Positions 1 to 7,301 of a stretch of 9,983 nt of DNA are shown here, one piece after another. Numbering within the stretch: position 1 is the first letter of the stretch; each line of letters starts with the position of its first letter. This DNA is from Candidatus Fermentibacteraceae bacterium (lineage in GTDB: Bacteria; Fermentibacterota; Fermentibacteria; Fermentibacterales; JCC-6): contig JAGGYZ010000171.1 of the NCBI GenBank assembly GCA_021162285.1, positions 1-9,983 of the forward strand, given 5' to 3'. The notes beneath the pieces are model-generated. The model did no database searches. It saw nothing but the letters and a program-made list of their open reading frames with translations, and was not told the DNA's origin. A program made the translations under genes and the position numbers.

Positions 1-512
1 CCCTGCTTGCATTTGAACAGCAGGTGCTCAGGATGATCTGGGGTAGTGGTTTCATGCGGGGACTGTCGATTAATGAGGTTCTTCTGGCTTTCAGAGTGGT
101 TCTGCTGACCCTTCCAGTAGCGTACATATATCATATGTTTATGGCAGTTATAATTTCGCTTGAAAGACAGAAAAAAGCAGTTCCATTGGTTGCTGTTTCT
201 CTTACACTTGAGATAATTCTGTTTATGGTTCTTATCCCTGTAATGGGAATAACTGGTGCTGCTGCTGCCCATCTTGCGCTGTTGCTCTTCGTTGCTTCTC
301 TGTTTGCTTTTGATCTTCGCAGGAAGTACGGGCCTACAGGGTTTATCAGAGGTGCAACAAGACCTGCAATCGGGGCCGTTGCTGCATTTGCTGTTTTGTA
401 TATGCATCCATTTAGCGCTGCTGGAAACGCCGTGCTCTCAATGGCTGTGTTTCTGTCAGTTTGGCTGCTTCAAGGCGGACGGAGGATTATTCCGGTACGG
501 CATTCAAGGTAG
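1..512 (+). CDS. Polysaccharide flippase (Wzx/MATE-like), C-terminal part
   Basis: The gene is open at the left window edge (reading frame begins at base 3), so only the last 169 or so residues are visible; any GTG or ATG inside is internal. The visible part is strongly hydrophobic, with about five membrane segments: one around AYIYHMFMAVIISL, a pair around LEIILFMVLIPVMG and AAAAHLALLLFVASLFAF, and two near the C-terminus, separated by short basic loops (ERQKK, DLRRKYG). The pattern of a helix ending in S-x-E-R-Q-K-K, then a helix with a conserved G-x-x-G-A-A, is typical of lipid-linked oligosaccharide flippases of the MVF/Wzx superfamily, which move undecaprenyl-linked glycan units across the inner membrane. 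The adjacent amidotransferase supports a surface-glycan locus. A MurJ-like lipid II flippase is the main alternative. The stop overlaps the convergent neighbour by 9 bases. Confidence 0.75.
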   Translation, partial: LLAFEQQVLRMIWGSGFMRGLSINEVLLAFRVVLLTLPVAYIYHMFMAVIISLERQKKAVPLVAVSLTLEIILFMVLIPVMGITGAAAAHLALLLFVASLFAFDLRRKYGPTGFIRGATRPAIGAVAAFAVLYMHPFSAAGNAVLSMAVFLSVWLLQGGRRIIPVRHSR

Positions 513-1565
513 AAGTTTTCTTATGGACATGGCAAATTTTCTGAAAGAAGTATTTCTGGTTCGGAAATTGAAAACACTTTTTGATTCTATTCCATTGAGA
601 ACAGATCTGTCACATCCAATTCCCGACAGAAACTCATCAAACCCTTCAGGTGCCTCATCGGGTTCCCTCTCTTTTACAATTCTCAGGGCTTCCTCTCTGC
701 TGATAACCCCTGCTCTTGTCATATTCGCGTAGAGGTATTCGTATTTTCCGAACCCGGTACGCTGTTTGAAAAGGTAGCTCGAGTGAGGAGTTCCAAGGCA
801 GTCGTATCTCACGCTTGACATATTTTTGCCGAAGTCGAGCTCCCTGTTCAGAGTGTCGTAAATTTCCGGAAGGTTCCATGGGATGTAGTTAGGTAGATTT
901 ATCTGTTTTACCGCAAACATTCGTTTAAAAGTGGGGAAAAAATAGTTCCATTTGAGCTCTTTCATGTTGAATTCGGATTTCATAATATCCTTGAAACAGA
1001 CTCGGTCCATGTAGGAAGTCTCAGGAGGAGGTGATTCAAGAATGTCCGAGAAACCCGCGGCGATTAACCTTATGCCCTGGGAATCCGCCGCTCTGAAAAT
1101 TGCTGTGGGCATCAAAACAACACATGCCGCACAGAATTCACCAGTTGCTTCGAGGGCCCTTTTGTATACTCGGTTGAGCAATTCTCTGTCGGGCGAGTAT
1201 GTAAGAAGATCCACCCCAAGCCTTGTCGCAGCTTTTTTTACAAACACCAGTGCATTGGGATCTAGAAAACCGTTGTCAAAGTTGTATGCAAGGCAACGCA
1301 TTTTGTACTTGTTCTTCATCATCCATAGTGTATATGTGCTGTCTTTCCCGCCACTGAATGGAACCAGAATGTCGTACTTCTTTCCTTTTCCCCTGTACCG
1401 TTTAAGGATTTTTTCGAGATTCTTCTCTCTTGCATTCCAGTCAATGTTCCCATACTTAACATCAAATTCGCGACAGACTCTGCATACTCCATTTTCATCA
1501 AAGTCAATGTTCGGATAATTCGATGGAAGAATGCATCGGGTGCATCTGGTAATTACTTCTGCCAT
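504..1565 (-). CDS. N-acetyl sugar amidotransferase (WbpG/PseA-like, PP-loop)
   Basis: A 353-residue protein with an N-terminal Cys4 pair (C8-x2-C11 and C28-x2-C31, probably zinc-binding), then an ATP-pyrophosphatase PP-loop, SGGKDST, at residues 71-77, and a further C145-x2-C148 pair. This architecture is that of the N-acetyl sugar amidotransferase family (WbpG of Pseudomonas, PseA of Campylobacter). These enzymes adenylate an acetamido sugar and use ammonia to form an acetamidino group on a nucleotide sugar for O-antigen or flagellin glycans. The usual HisH/HisF-like ammonia-supplying partners are not in this window. I chose ATG 1565 over an upstream in-frame TTG at 1580 because GGAAGGA sits just ahead of the ATG, inside what would be the TTG-initiated codons. 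The gene lies tail to tail with the flippase, overlapping it by 9 bases, so it has its own promoter. The exact sugar substrate is unknown. Confidence 0.85.
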   Translation of the reverse strand: MAEVITRCTRCILPSNYPNIDFDENGVCRVCREFDVKYGNIDWNAREKNLEKILKRYRGKGKKYDILVPFSGGKDSTYTLWMMKNKYKMRCLAYNFDNGFLDPNALVFVKKAATRLGVDLLTYSPDRELLNRVYKRALEATGEFCAACVVLMPTAIFRAADSQGIRLIAAGFSDILESPPPETSYMDRVCFKDIMKSEFNMKELKWNYFFPTFKRMFAVKQINLPNYIPWNLPEIYDTLNRELDFGKNMSSVRYDCLGTPHSSYLFKQRTGFGKYEYLYANMTRAGVISREEALRIVKEREPDEAPEGFDEFLSGIGCDRSVLNGIESKSVFNFRTRNTSFRKFAMSIRKLLP

Positions 1566-1584
1566 ATTCTTCCTTCCCAAGTAG

Positions 1585-1590
1585 AGTATA
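1585..1590 (-). promoter_or_regulatory. Candidate -10 box of the amidotransferase gene
   Basis: On the minus strand the hexamer TATACT (5 of 6 matches to TATAAT) lies in an AT-rich stretch 20 bases before the ATG at 1565. No good -35 hexamer sits at 16-18 bases, so this is weak. Transcription from here would give a very short leader containing the GGAAGGA ribosome binding site. Confidence 0.25.
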
Positions 1591-1806
1591 TAATTCCATA
1601 CAAATACAGGATGAAATCAACAATAACTATTTCAATTTTCCATGTTCAGAATTAGTGACATTTTATGAAGAGGTGTGCAAAACCCTCCACCCGTGTAAAC
1701 ATAGTGTGATTGTCCTTGCGTGCCCAGTCGGCACCTCGGTTGAAGTTCATGTACTGGAAGACTGTGACATAAGCACTGCAATCGGCTATCTTTCATCTTC
1801 CCGGTG

Positions 1807-1813
1807 AAGGAGG
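1807..1813 (+). promoter_or_regulatory. Ribosome binding site fixing the TTG start of the radical SAM gene
   Basis: A strong Shine-Dalgarno sequence, AAGGAGG, ends 7 bases before the TTG at 1821. No ATG or GTG in the reading frame lies near enough to use it, and the protein begins with the expected family start (MKVALVYPRF), so the TTG start is well supported. Confidence 0.8.
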
Positions 1814-1820
1814 AATTGAA

Positions 1821-3239
1821 TTGAAAGTAGCTCTGGTTTATCCCAGATTCAAATGGTTTGAGTACAACGGTCTTTCGGAGCCTCTGGGTGTACTTCACCT
1901 TGTGAGTGCTCTCCGGAAAGCTGGCCACGAACCTGTGTATGTAGATTATTCATTCTGCTCTGAAATAGATGAACTCGATCATATTGTTGAGGGTGCTGGT
2001 ATTGTTGCTGTTGCCATTTCTGCTGCGGCAAAACTGGAGAGAGCGTCTTTTGTTACCTCCCATCTGAAAAAGGCGGTCCCGGATGCTCTGTTTGTTGTAG
2101 GCGGGGCATATCCAAGTATTTTTGCCGCAAATTCCATTGATGAAACAGGTGCAGATGTTGCACTGCTGGGCGAAGCAGAGAAATCAATTGTTGAGCTTTC
2201 AGACCTTGTGGAGAATTCAGAAGACTATCACAGCATGAGGAATCTTGCTTTCTACAGGGAAGATGGTTCGTTTGCGGAGAATCCCCGGCGTCCTGTTCCA
2301 CCGCTTCTTGATGAAATTCTTTTTCCTGCCAGGGATGTAGTTGATTACGACGCGTACTTTGCAAATGGTATGTCAGAGTACGGAATGATTACAACAAGGG
2401 GATGCCCCTTCAAGTGTATCTACTGCAAACCCAGTACCGACATGATTTACGGTGGGGGAATAAGGTACCGCTCTGCAGGCAATGTTGTCGATGAGATACG
2501 GGAACTTGTAGAGTTTCGTAACGATCCGTGTCCCAAAGTGTTTTTTAAGGACGATACGATCACCATGCATCCTGAAAGCTGGTTTGAAGCGTTCAGAGAC
2601 GGGCTTAAAGAAAGCGGAATCGATCTGGAGTGGCACTGCAACAGCCGGGTAGACACCGTTTCAAGAGACAAGATAAGAATAATGAAGGAGAGTGGATGCC
2701 GTGTGATCTCCTTCGGAGTAGAGAGTGGCAGTCAGAAAATACTTGACTTTTACAAAAAAGAAACAACTCCTGAGCAGGCTGTAGAAGCGTTCAGATGGTG
2801 CCACGAGTTTCGTGTTGAGGCAACTGCCAACCTGATGATCGGGTTTCCTCTGGAAACCGATGATGACCTCAGGCTGACATACAACCTGCTGAAGAAGATA
2901 AAACCTGACGACATTATCGTTTACTTCTCAACAGCTATTCCAGGCCGCTACATACACGATTGGGCCGTGGAGAATGACTATCTGGCAACTGATACTAACC
3001 CGGAGCTTCTGGATCCGGCAAGAAACCGTGCCCACGAAGTTATGAACATGCGATTGCCCCACCTTACAGTTGATGATGTTGTCTCGTGGAAACACAGGAT
3101 TGAAAGGTATCGAAGCTGGAGGAAAGTGACCAGCTACAGCAAAATCAAGCGATGGACCAGTGAGCTCCTCTCTGAGCCGGGCAAGGCAATAGGCAAAGCG
3201 GGCAGAGTTTTAAGAGGTTTCAAAGGTCAGAGCGACTGA
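1821..3239 (+). CDS. B12-binding-domain radical SAM protein
   Basis: A 472-residue protein of the BchE-like class. Residues 1 to about 130 form a Rossmann-type cobalamin-binding domain, with the usual VALVYPRF start, a GLSEPLGVLHLVSALRKAGH segment, VVGGAYPS (residues 92-99) and a GEAEKS turn (117-122). The radical SAM barrel follows, with the [4Fe-4S] motif C195-x3-C199-x2-C202 and the later FGVESGS strand (298-304). The cobalamin lower-ligand motif DxHxxG of methionine-synthase type is absent, as in many members, so cobalamin may be bound without a histidine ligand or not at all. The last 70 residues are basic and Trp/Arg-rich and specific to a subgroup. The substrate cannot be read from sequence; members next to glycan genes and others acting on lipids or cofactors both exist. 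It stands alone on its strand between two spacers. Confidence 0.85.
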   Translation: MKVALVYPRFKWFEYNGLSEPLGVLHLVSALRKAGHEPVYVDYSFCSEIDELDHIVEGAGIVAVAISAAAKLERASFVTSHLKKAVPDALFVVGGAYPSIFAANSIDETGADVALLGEAEKSIVELSDLVENSEDYHSMRNLAFYREDGSFAENPRRPVPPLLDEILFPARDVVDYDAYFANGMSEYGMITTRGCPFKCIYCKPSTDMIYGGGIRYRSAGNVVDEIRELVEFRNDPCPKVFFKDDTITMHPESWFEAFRDGLKESGIDLEWHCNSRVDTVSRDKIRIMKESGCRVISFGVESGSQKILDFYKKETTPEQAVEAFRWCHEFRVEATANLMIGFPLETDDDLRLTYNLLKKIKPDDIIVYFSTAIPGRYIHDWAVENDYLATDTNPELLDPARNRAHEVMNMRLPHLTVDDVVSWKHRIERYRSWRKVTSYSKIKRWTSELLSEPGKAIGKAGRVLRGFKGQSD

Positions 3240-3414
3240 CCTTGCACTCCTGATATTTCACTGAATTTCAGCGTTCCGCCTCTTCCTGAAATCATCCTAA
3301 TGTTGTATACTTAGCCTGTGCGTGCCACTATATGTTCCATTTCGTGGTGGAAGCAACGGAGGCACACACCATATGGGGTTGTAAGTTGTACAGTAATCAA
3401 GATATGGTGGTGAC
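3240..3414. other. Leader region upstream of the topoisomerase IV operon
   Basis: The 175 bases between the radical SAM stop and parE contain no open frame of note and no canonical terminator (no GC-rich stem followed by T-run). They must carry the operon promoter. The best hexamer pair I see, TTGTAA near 3378 with an ATATGG-like -10 seventeen bases later, is poor. A two-part inverted repeat occupies 3318-3369 and is listed separately. Confidence 0.4.
3318..3369. repeat. Imperfect hairpin in the parE leader
   Basis: GTGCGTGCC (3318-3326) pairs with GGCACACAC (3361-3369) with one mismatch, and inside it TTCCA (3335-3339) pairs with TGGAA (3348-3352). No T-run follows, so it is not an ordinary terminator. 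It could be a structured 5' leader, a protein-binding dyad or a small repeat element. Confidence 0.4.
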
Positions 3415-5217
3415 ATGGGCGGTGATGCCGCAATGAAGTACGATGAAAGCAAAATTAAAACCCTTTCATCTATTGAGCACATCAGGCTTAGAACAGGAAT
3501 GTATATTGGTCGTCTTGGCGACGGATCCACTGTGGACGACGGTATCTATGTTCTTCTGAAGGAAGTTATCGATAACTCGGTCGACGAGTTTATCATGGGT
3601 TACGGAAAGCGTATCAGGGTCAGGTTGAACGGCAGAACATGTTCCGTTCGTGACTATGGCAGGGGAATACCGCTTGGAATGCTTTTCGAGTGCGTGTCAC
3701 AGATCAATACAGGGGCAAAGTACAACACAGATGTGTTTGTGTTCAGTGTGGGGCTGAACGGTGTTGGAACAAAGGCTGTGAACGCTCTCTCCGAGTATTT
3801 CATGGTGTGCTCGCACCGCGACGGGAAAAGCAGAAAGATAGTGTTTTCCCGTGGGGTTCTTGTGGAAGATATTACCGAACCCAGCAGTGAGCGCAACGGA
3901 ACCTACGTCGAGTTTACGCCTGACAGTGAGATCTTTGGCCAGTATTCATACAGAGAAGAGTTTATGGAGAAGAGAATCAGGCATTACGCCTTCCTCAACT
4001 CCGGTTTGAAGATTCAGTTCAACGAGAACACCTACCAGTCTGAAAACGGTCTTCAGGATCTGCTTGAACACGAGGCAGGCGATGAGGCCGTTTACCCGGT
4101 ATTTTATTTCAGAGAAAAGACTCTTGAATTCGCATTTACACACACCAACTCCTACGGCGAGAGGTATCTGTCTTTTGCCAACGGGCAGTACACAAGCGCA
4201 GGCGGTTCCCATCTGTCTGCATTCAAAGAAGGCCTCTTGAAAGGTGTAAATGCTTACAGTTCAGAGAAATTCACAGGAGACGATGTTCGCGATGGGATTA
4301 TTGCAGCGATTTCGATAAAGCTGAAGGATCCGGTGTTTGAAAGCCAGACAAAAAGCAAACTGGGAAACAGCGATATCAGACACGATTTAGTTACAAGGGT
4401 TCAGAGTGAGATAGAGCAGATGCTCCACCGAAACACCACTCTGGCAGATCAGCTTATCAGCAAGGTAAAAGCCAATCAGAAGCTTCGTACAGAGCTTTTG
4501 TCTGTGAAGAAGAAGGCCAGAGCAAGAGCGAAGCAGACGGCGATACGGATTCCCAAGCTTAAAGACTGCAAGATTCATTTCGGAACCGGCCACGACAGGG
4601 AAGAGGAAAGTTCTATCTTTCTTACCGAGGGTTTGAGTGCTGCTGGAAGCCTTGTTGCTTCCAGAGATGTGTACACCCAGGCGGTTTATGCACTCAAAGG
4701 AAAACCTCTCAATGTTTACTCTCACCGTCGTGATACAGTGTACAAGAACGAAGAGATCTACAACATCATGCGTGCTCTGAACATCGAAGGCGGTGTTGAG
4801 GGCCTGCGTTACAACAGGGTTATTCTGGCAACGGATGCCGATGTAGACGGTTTGCATATCAGAAATCTTCTGATGACCCTTTTTCTTCATTTCTTTGAAG
4901 ATCTCGTTCTGGAAGGTCACCTGTTTATTCTGGAAACTCCCCTGTTCAGGGTCAGGAACAAGAAGCAGACAATTTACTGCTACAGCGAGAAAGAAAAAGC
5001 AGCAGCTGAGGCGAAACTGGGGAAAAAGGCTGAGGTTACCAGGTTCAAAGGTCTGGGAGAGATAAGCCCTAAAGAATTCGGTCAGTTCATAGGACCGGAC
5101 ATAAGGCTTGAAAAGGTTGGAATAGACAGAATCGGAGATATTCCCGATATGCTGGGCTTTTTTATGGGTAAGAATACTCCCGCAAGAAGGCAGTACATCA
5201 TGGAGAACCTGCGATGA
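3415..5217 (+). CDS. parE: DNA topoisomerase IV subunit B (Bacteroidota-type ParE)
   Basis: The 600-residue ATPase subunit of a type IIA topoisomerase. The GHKL domain shows E50-V-I-D-N54 (general base and Mg-binding Asn), D80-Y-G-R-G-I-P and the ATP lid GLNGVGTKAVNALS (113-126); the transducer carries the QTK loop at 311-313. The TOPRIM domain has E405-G-L-S-A, D474-A-D476-V-D478-G and RFKGLGE (543-549). GVGTKAVNALS, the TRFKGLGEISP stretch and the ending MGKNTPARRQYIMENLR match ParE of Bacteroidota rather than GyrB; there is no GyrB-type insertion. The E-G-x-S-A motif has Leu where GyrB has Asp, a position also altered in that ParE group. With ParC it would decatenate replicated chromosomes. 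Start is uncertain: ATG 3415 or ATG 3433, neither with a strong ribosome site. The stop overlaps the parC start (ATGA), implying translational coupling. Confidence 0.93.
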   Translation: MGGDAAMKYDESKIKTLSSIEHIRLRTGMYIGRLGDGSTVDDGIYVLLKEVIDNSVDEFIMGYGKRIRVRLNGRTCSVRDYGRGIPLGMLFECVSQINTGAKYNTDVFVFSVGLNGVGTKAVNALSEYFMVCSHRDGKSRKIVFSRGVLVEDITEPSSERNGTYVEFTPDSEIFGQYSYREEFMEKRIRHYAFLNSGLKIQFNENTYQSENGLQDLLEHEAGDEAVYPVFYFREKTLEFAFTHTNSYGERYLSFANGQYTSAGGSHLSAFKEGLLKGVNAYSSEKFTGDDVRDGIIAAISIKLKDPVFESQTKSKLGNSDIRHDLVTRVQSEIEQMLHRNTTLADQLISKVKANQKLRTELLSVKKKARARAKQTAIRIPKLKDCKIHFGTGHDREEESSIFLTEGLSAAGSLVASRDVYTQAVYALKGKPLNVYSHRRDTVYKNEEIYNIMRALNIEGGVEGLRYNRVILATDADVDGLHIRNLLMTLFLHFFEDLVLEGHLFILETPLFRVRNKKQTIYCYSEKEKAAAEAKLGKKAEVTRFKGLGEISPKEFGQFIGPDIRLEKVGIDRIGDIPDMLGFFMGKNTPARRQYIMENLR

Positions 5218-7298
5218 CCGGCCTCAGGAAACTCTACGAGAACAACTTTCTTGACTTTGCCTCCTACGTGATAAAGGAAAGGGCTATTCCAGATGCTGCC
5301 GATGGTCTCAAGCCTGTTCAGAGAAGAATACTGTGGTCCATGTCTGAAATGGATGACGGAAGGTTCAACAAGGTTGCAAATGTTATAGGCCATACAATGC
5401 GTTACCATCCCCACGGAGATCAGTCCATCGGCGCGGCGCTTGTTTCCCTTGCCAATAGAAACTTCTTTATAGACAGACAGGGTAACTTTGGTAATGTTCT
5501 CACCGGAGATGAAGCTTCAGCCCCCAGGTACATTGAATGCCGTCTCACTCAGATGGCCCGGGATATTCTGTTTAACAACGATACAACCGATTTCGGAGTA
5601 AGCTACGACGGCAGAAACAGAGAACCTGTTGTGCTGCCTGTGAAAGTTCCGGTTGTTCTTCTGCTCGGTGCCGAGGGAATCGCCGTTGGCATGTCAACAA
5701 AAATTCTCCCTCACAATTTCAACGAGGTGTTGAATGCCCAGATCGCCTCACTTCGTGGTGAAGAATTTCAGCTGTTTCCCGATTTTATTCAGGGCGGAGC
5801 TGTTGATGTGTCCGCCTACGAAGACGGATGCGGCAAGGTAAAGTGCCGTGCAAGAATAGAGCGACGTGGAAACAAGAAGGTAGCCATTACACAGATACCG
5901 TTTGGAACCACTACGGAATCTATGATCGCATCGATAGAAGGAGCCACCCGGAAGGGACGGCTGAAGATATCAAGTATCGATGATTACTCCACAGACCGGG
6001 CTGAAATAGAGATTACGGTTGCCAGGGGTATCTCGGCAGACGAGACTATACAGAGGCTGTTTACAAACACCGACTGCGAGATTGCACACACAGCAAACAT
6101 GGTTGTTATCAAGGATGGAAGACCGGTTGAAACTACAGTTTCAGGTCTTGTAGAGTACTCCGCCAATTTGCTGAAGAATCTGCTGAAACGGGAGTTGGAA
6201 CTTGAGATCTCAGGTCTTCAGGATCGTCTTCACTGGATGACTCTTGAGCAGATCTTTATTGAAAACAGGCTTTACAAAGCAATTGAAGAGTGTGCCACTC
6301 TTGACGATGTCAGAACTACCGTTTCCAGCAGCCTCGTTCCTTTTCTTGAGGACTACAAAAGAGAAGTTACAATCGAAGATATAGACCGCCTTCTGGCACT
6401 GAAGATCCGAAGAATCAGCAGATTTGATATAGAAGCCTACAGAAAAGAAATAGGCGACATAAAGACAAAGATGAGAGCTGCCAGGAAGAAGCTGAAACAC
6501 CTCACCGACTATGCTGTGGGTGTTCTTCAGGAGCTTTTAAACAGATATGGAAAACAGTTTCCCAGAAGAACCTCCATTGAAACATTCTCCGGTATCGACA
6601 AGAGGGAGGTGGCAATAGCAAATCTGAAACTGGGCTACCAGCCGGAAACAGGCTTTATAGGTACATCGGTAAAGGGAGAGAAAAGCTGGAATGTGTCCGA
6701 GCTGGACAGAATTCTGTATTTCCTTGCAGACGGCACATACAGGGTAATACCCATGCAGGAGAAGTTTATGATAACCGGTAAGGTTCTGTGGTGCGGACCC
6801 AGCAGCAAAGACAAGGTTTTTGCCTGTGTATACCGCGACAGAAAAAACAGAACTGCCTATGTGAAGCGGTTTGCGATCGGCGGTTACATCCTTGAAAGGG
6901 AGTATTCGTTTGTTCCCGAAAACAGCGAAATACTGGTATTCCTTGACAGGGACAATGTTGTTCTTGATTACTGGTTTGAACGCAGAAAGAACATGAAGAC
7001 CAGAAAAGGCGAAACTCTGCTTACAGATGTGATGGTAAAGGGTGTGAAGGCAAGAGGTGTTCAACTGTGCGGAAAGAAAGTGATTTCCTCGTTGAAGGCA
7101 GTTGAACTGGTAGATGAAGTGGAACAGGCAGAAGAACCCGAACCCGAGTCTGAAGAAAAAGCGAAACCGGAAGAGCCTCCAGTTCCAAAGAAGACACTGG
7201 AGGAAATAAATGCGGAAACAGAGGCCCTGAAAAGCCGTATGAGCAATATTCTAAAGAAGTTTGAAGGTGGTACTCCCGATCTGTTTGAGGAGGAGTAG
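5214..7298 (+). CDS. parC: DNA topoisomerase IV subunit A (ParC-like)
   Basis: The 694-residue DNA-breaking subunit of the same enzyme. Residues 1-330 are the winged-helix/tower region, with DGLKPVQRRIL (30-40), YHPHGD (64-69), the DRQGNFG turn (87-93) and the catalytic pair R105-Y106 in ASAPRYIECRL; a coiled-coil region with clustered basic residues follows (about 330-450). The C-terminal region (about 480-630) resembles a reduced beta-pinwheel and lacks the GyrA box QRRGGKG, so topoisomerase IV is the better call than gyrase. From memory, Bacteroidota relatives run to about 850-900 residues, so this one is short. It ends in an acidic, proline-rich linker (636-660), a short helix and the tail TPDLFEEE. 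At the quinolone-contact positions, E. coli GyrA Ser83 and Asp87 correspond to Gln70 and Ala74 here. It overlaps parE by 4 bases and is followed after 3 bases by the Nudix gene. Confidence 0.92.
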   Translation: MTGLRKLYENNFLDFASYVIKERAIPDAADGLKPVQRRILWSMSEMDDGRFNKVANVIGHTMRYHPHGDQSIGAALVSLANRNFFIDRQGNFGNVLTGDEASAPRYIECRLTQMARDILFNNDTTDFGVSYDGRNREPVVLPVKVPVVLLLGAEGIAVGMSTKILPHNFNEVLNAQIASLRGEEFQLFPDFIQGGAVDVSAYEDGCGKVKCRARIERRGNKKVAITQIPFGTTTESMIASIEGATRKGRLKISSIDDYSTDRAEIEITVARGISADETIQRLFTNTDCEIAHTANMVVIKDGRPVETTVSGLVEYSANLLKNLLKRELELEISGLQDRLHWMTLEQIFIENRLYKAIEECATLDDVRTTVSSSLVPFLEDYKREVTIEDIDRLLALKIRRISRFDIEAYRKEIGDIKTKMRAARKKLKHLTDYAVGVLQELLNRYGKQFPRRTSIETFSGIDKREVAIANLKLGYQPETGFIGTSVKGEKSWNVSELDRILYFLADGTYRVIPMQEKFMITGKVLWCGPSSKDKVFACVYRDRKNRTAYVKRFAIGGYILEREYSFVPENSEILVFLDRDNVVLDYWFERRKNMKTRKGETLLTDVMVKGVKARGVQLCGKKVISSLKAVELVDEVEQAEEPEPESEEKAKPEEPPVPKKTLEEINAETEALKSRMSNILKKFEGGTPDLFEEE
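7288..7293 (+). promoter_or_regulatory. Ribosome binding site inside parC setting the Nudix TTG start
   Basis: AGGAGG lies within the last parC codons (the C-terminal Glu run) and ends 8 bases before the TTG at 7302. The acidic tail of ParC is thus also the ribosome site of the next gene, which supports the TTG start and coupled expression. Confidence 0.75.
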
Positions 7299-7301
7299 GC
7301 A

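Larger units (their letters stand above)
1566..1820. other. Divergent spacer between amidotransferase and radical SAM genes
   Basis: This 255-base spacer must hold both divergent promoters. Its left third is AT-rich. The remainder (about 1650-1800) has coding-like composition: on the minus strand a frame running to a TAA at 1652-1654 could start at ATG 1750 and encode 32 residues (MNFNRGADWARKDNHTMF and onward to IKCH), but it has no ribosome binding site. A plus-strand frame over the same bases is also open. A short perfect hairpin, GTGCC-CAGTC-GGCAC, lies at 1720-1734 with no T-run. I recognise no gene here; a decayed gene end is possible. Confidence 0.4.

Noticed and set aside
256..732. 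Plus-strand open frame crossing the flippase end into the amidotransferase gene
   Set aside because: Leucine/cysteine-rich translation is an out-of-frame reading of the flippase membrane segments followed by antisense of the amidotransferase.
1720..1734. GTGCC-CAGTC-GGCAC hairpin as a terminator
   Set aside because: Only five stem pairs and no following T-run on either strand; it lies between divergent genes where no transcript needs to end.
1650..1806. Plus-strand open frame of about 50 codons from a GTG just ahead of the radical SAM gene
   Set aside because: No ribosome binding site and no recognisable family; it competes with a better-looking minus-strand frame over the same bases.
1632..1928. 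98-codon minus-strand frame over the spacer and the start of the radical SAM gene
   Set aside because: Overlaps the well-supported radical SAM start on the opposite strand and has no ribosome site; its tail is read in a different frame from the remnant discussed in the findings.
4387..4920. Long open frame (177 codons) on the minus strand inside parE
   Set aside because: It is fully antisense to conserved TOPRIM coding sequence, its translation resembles no family I know, and the parE frame explains every base.
6537..7064. Minus-strand open frame (175 codons) inside parC
   Set aside because: Antisense to the ParC C-terminal region; no ribosome site or recognisable motif.
5214..7298. Calling the pair gyrase (gyrB-gyrA)
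   Set aside because: No GyrA box (QRRGGKG), no GyrB insertion, and several ParE/ParC-type motifs of Bacteroidota.
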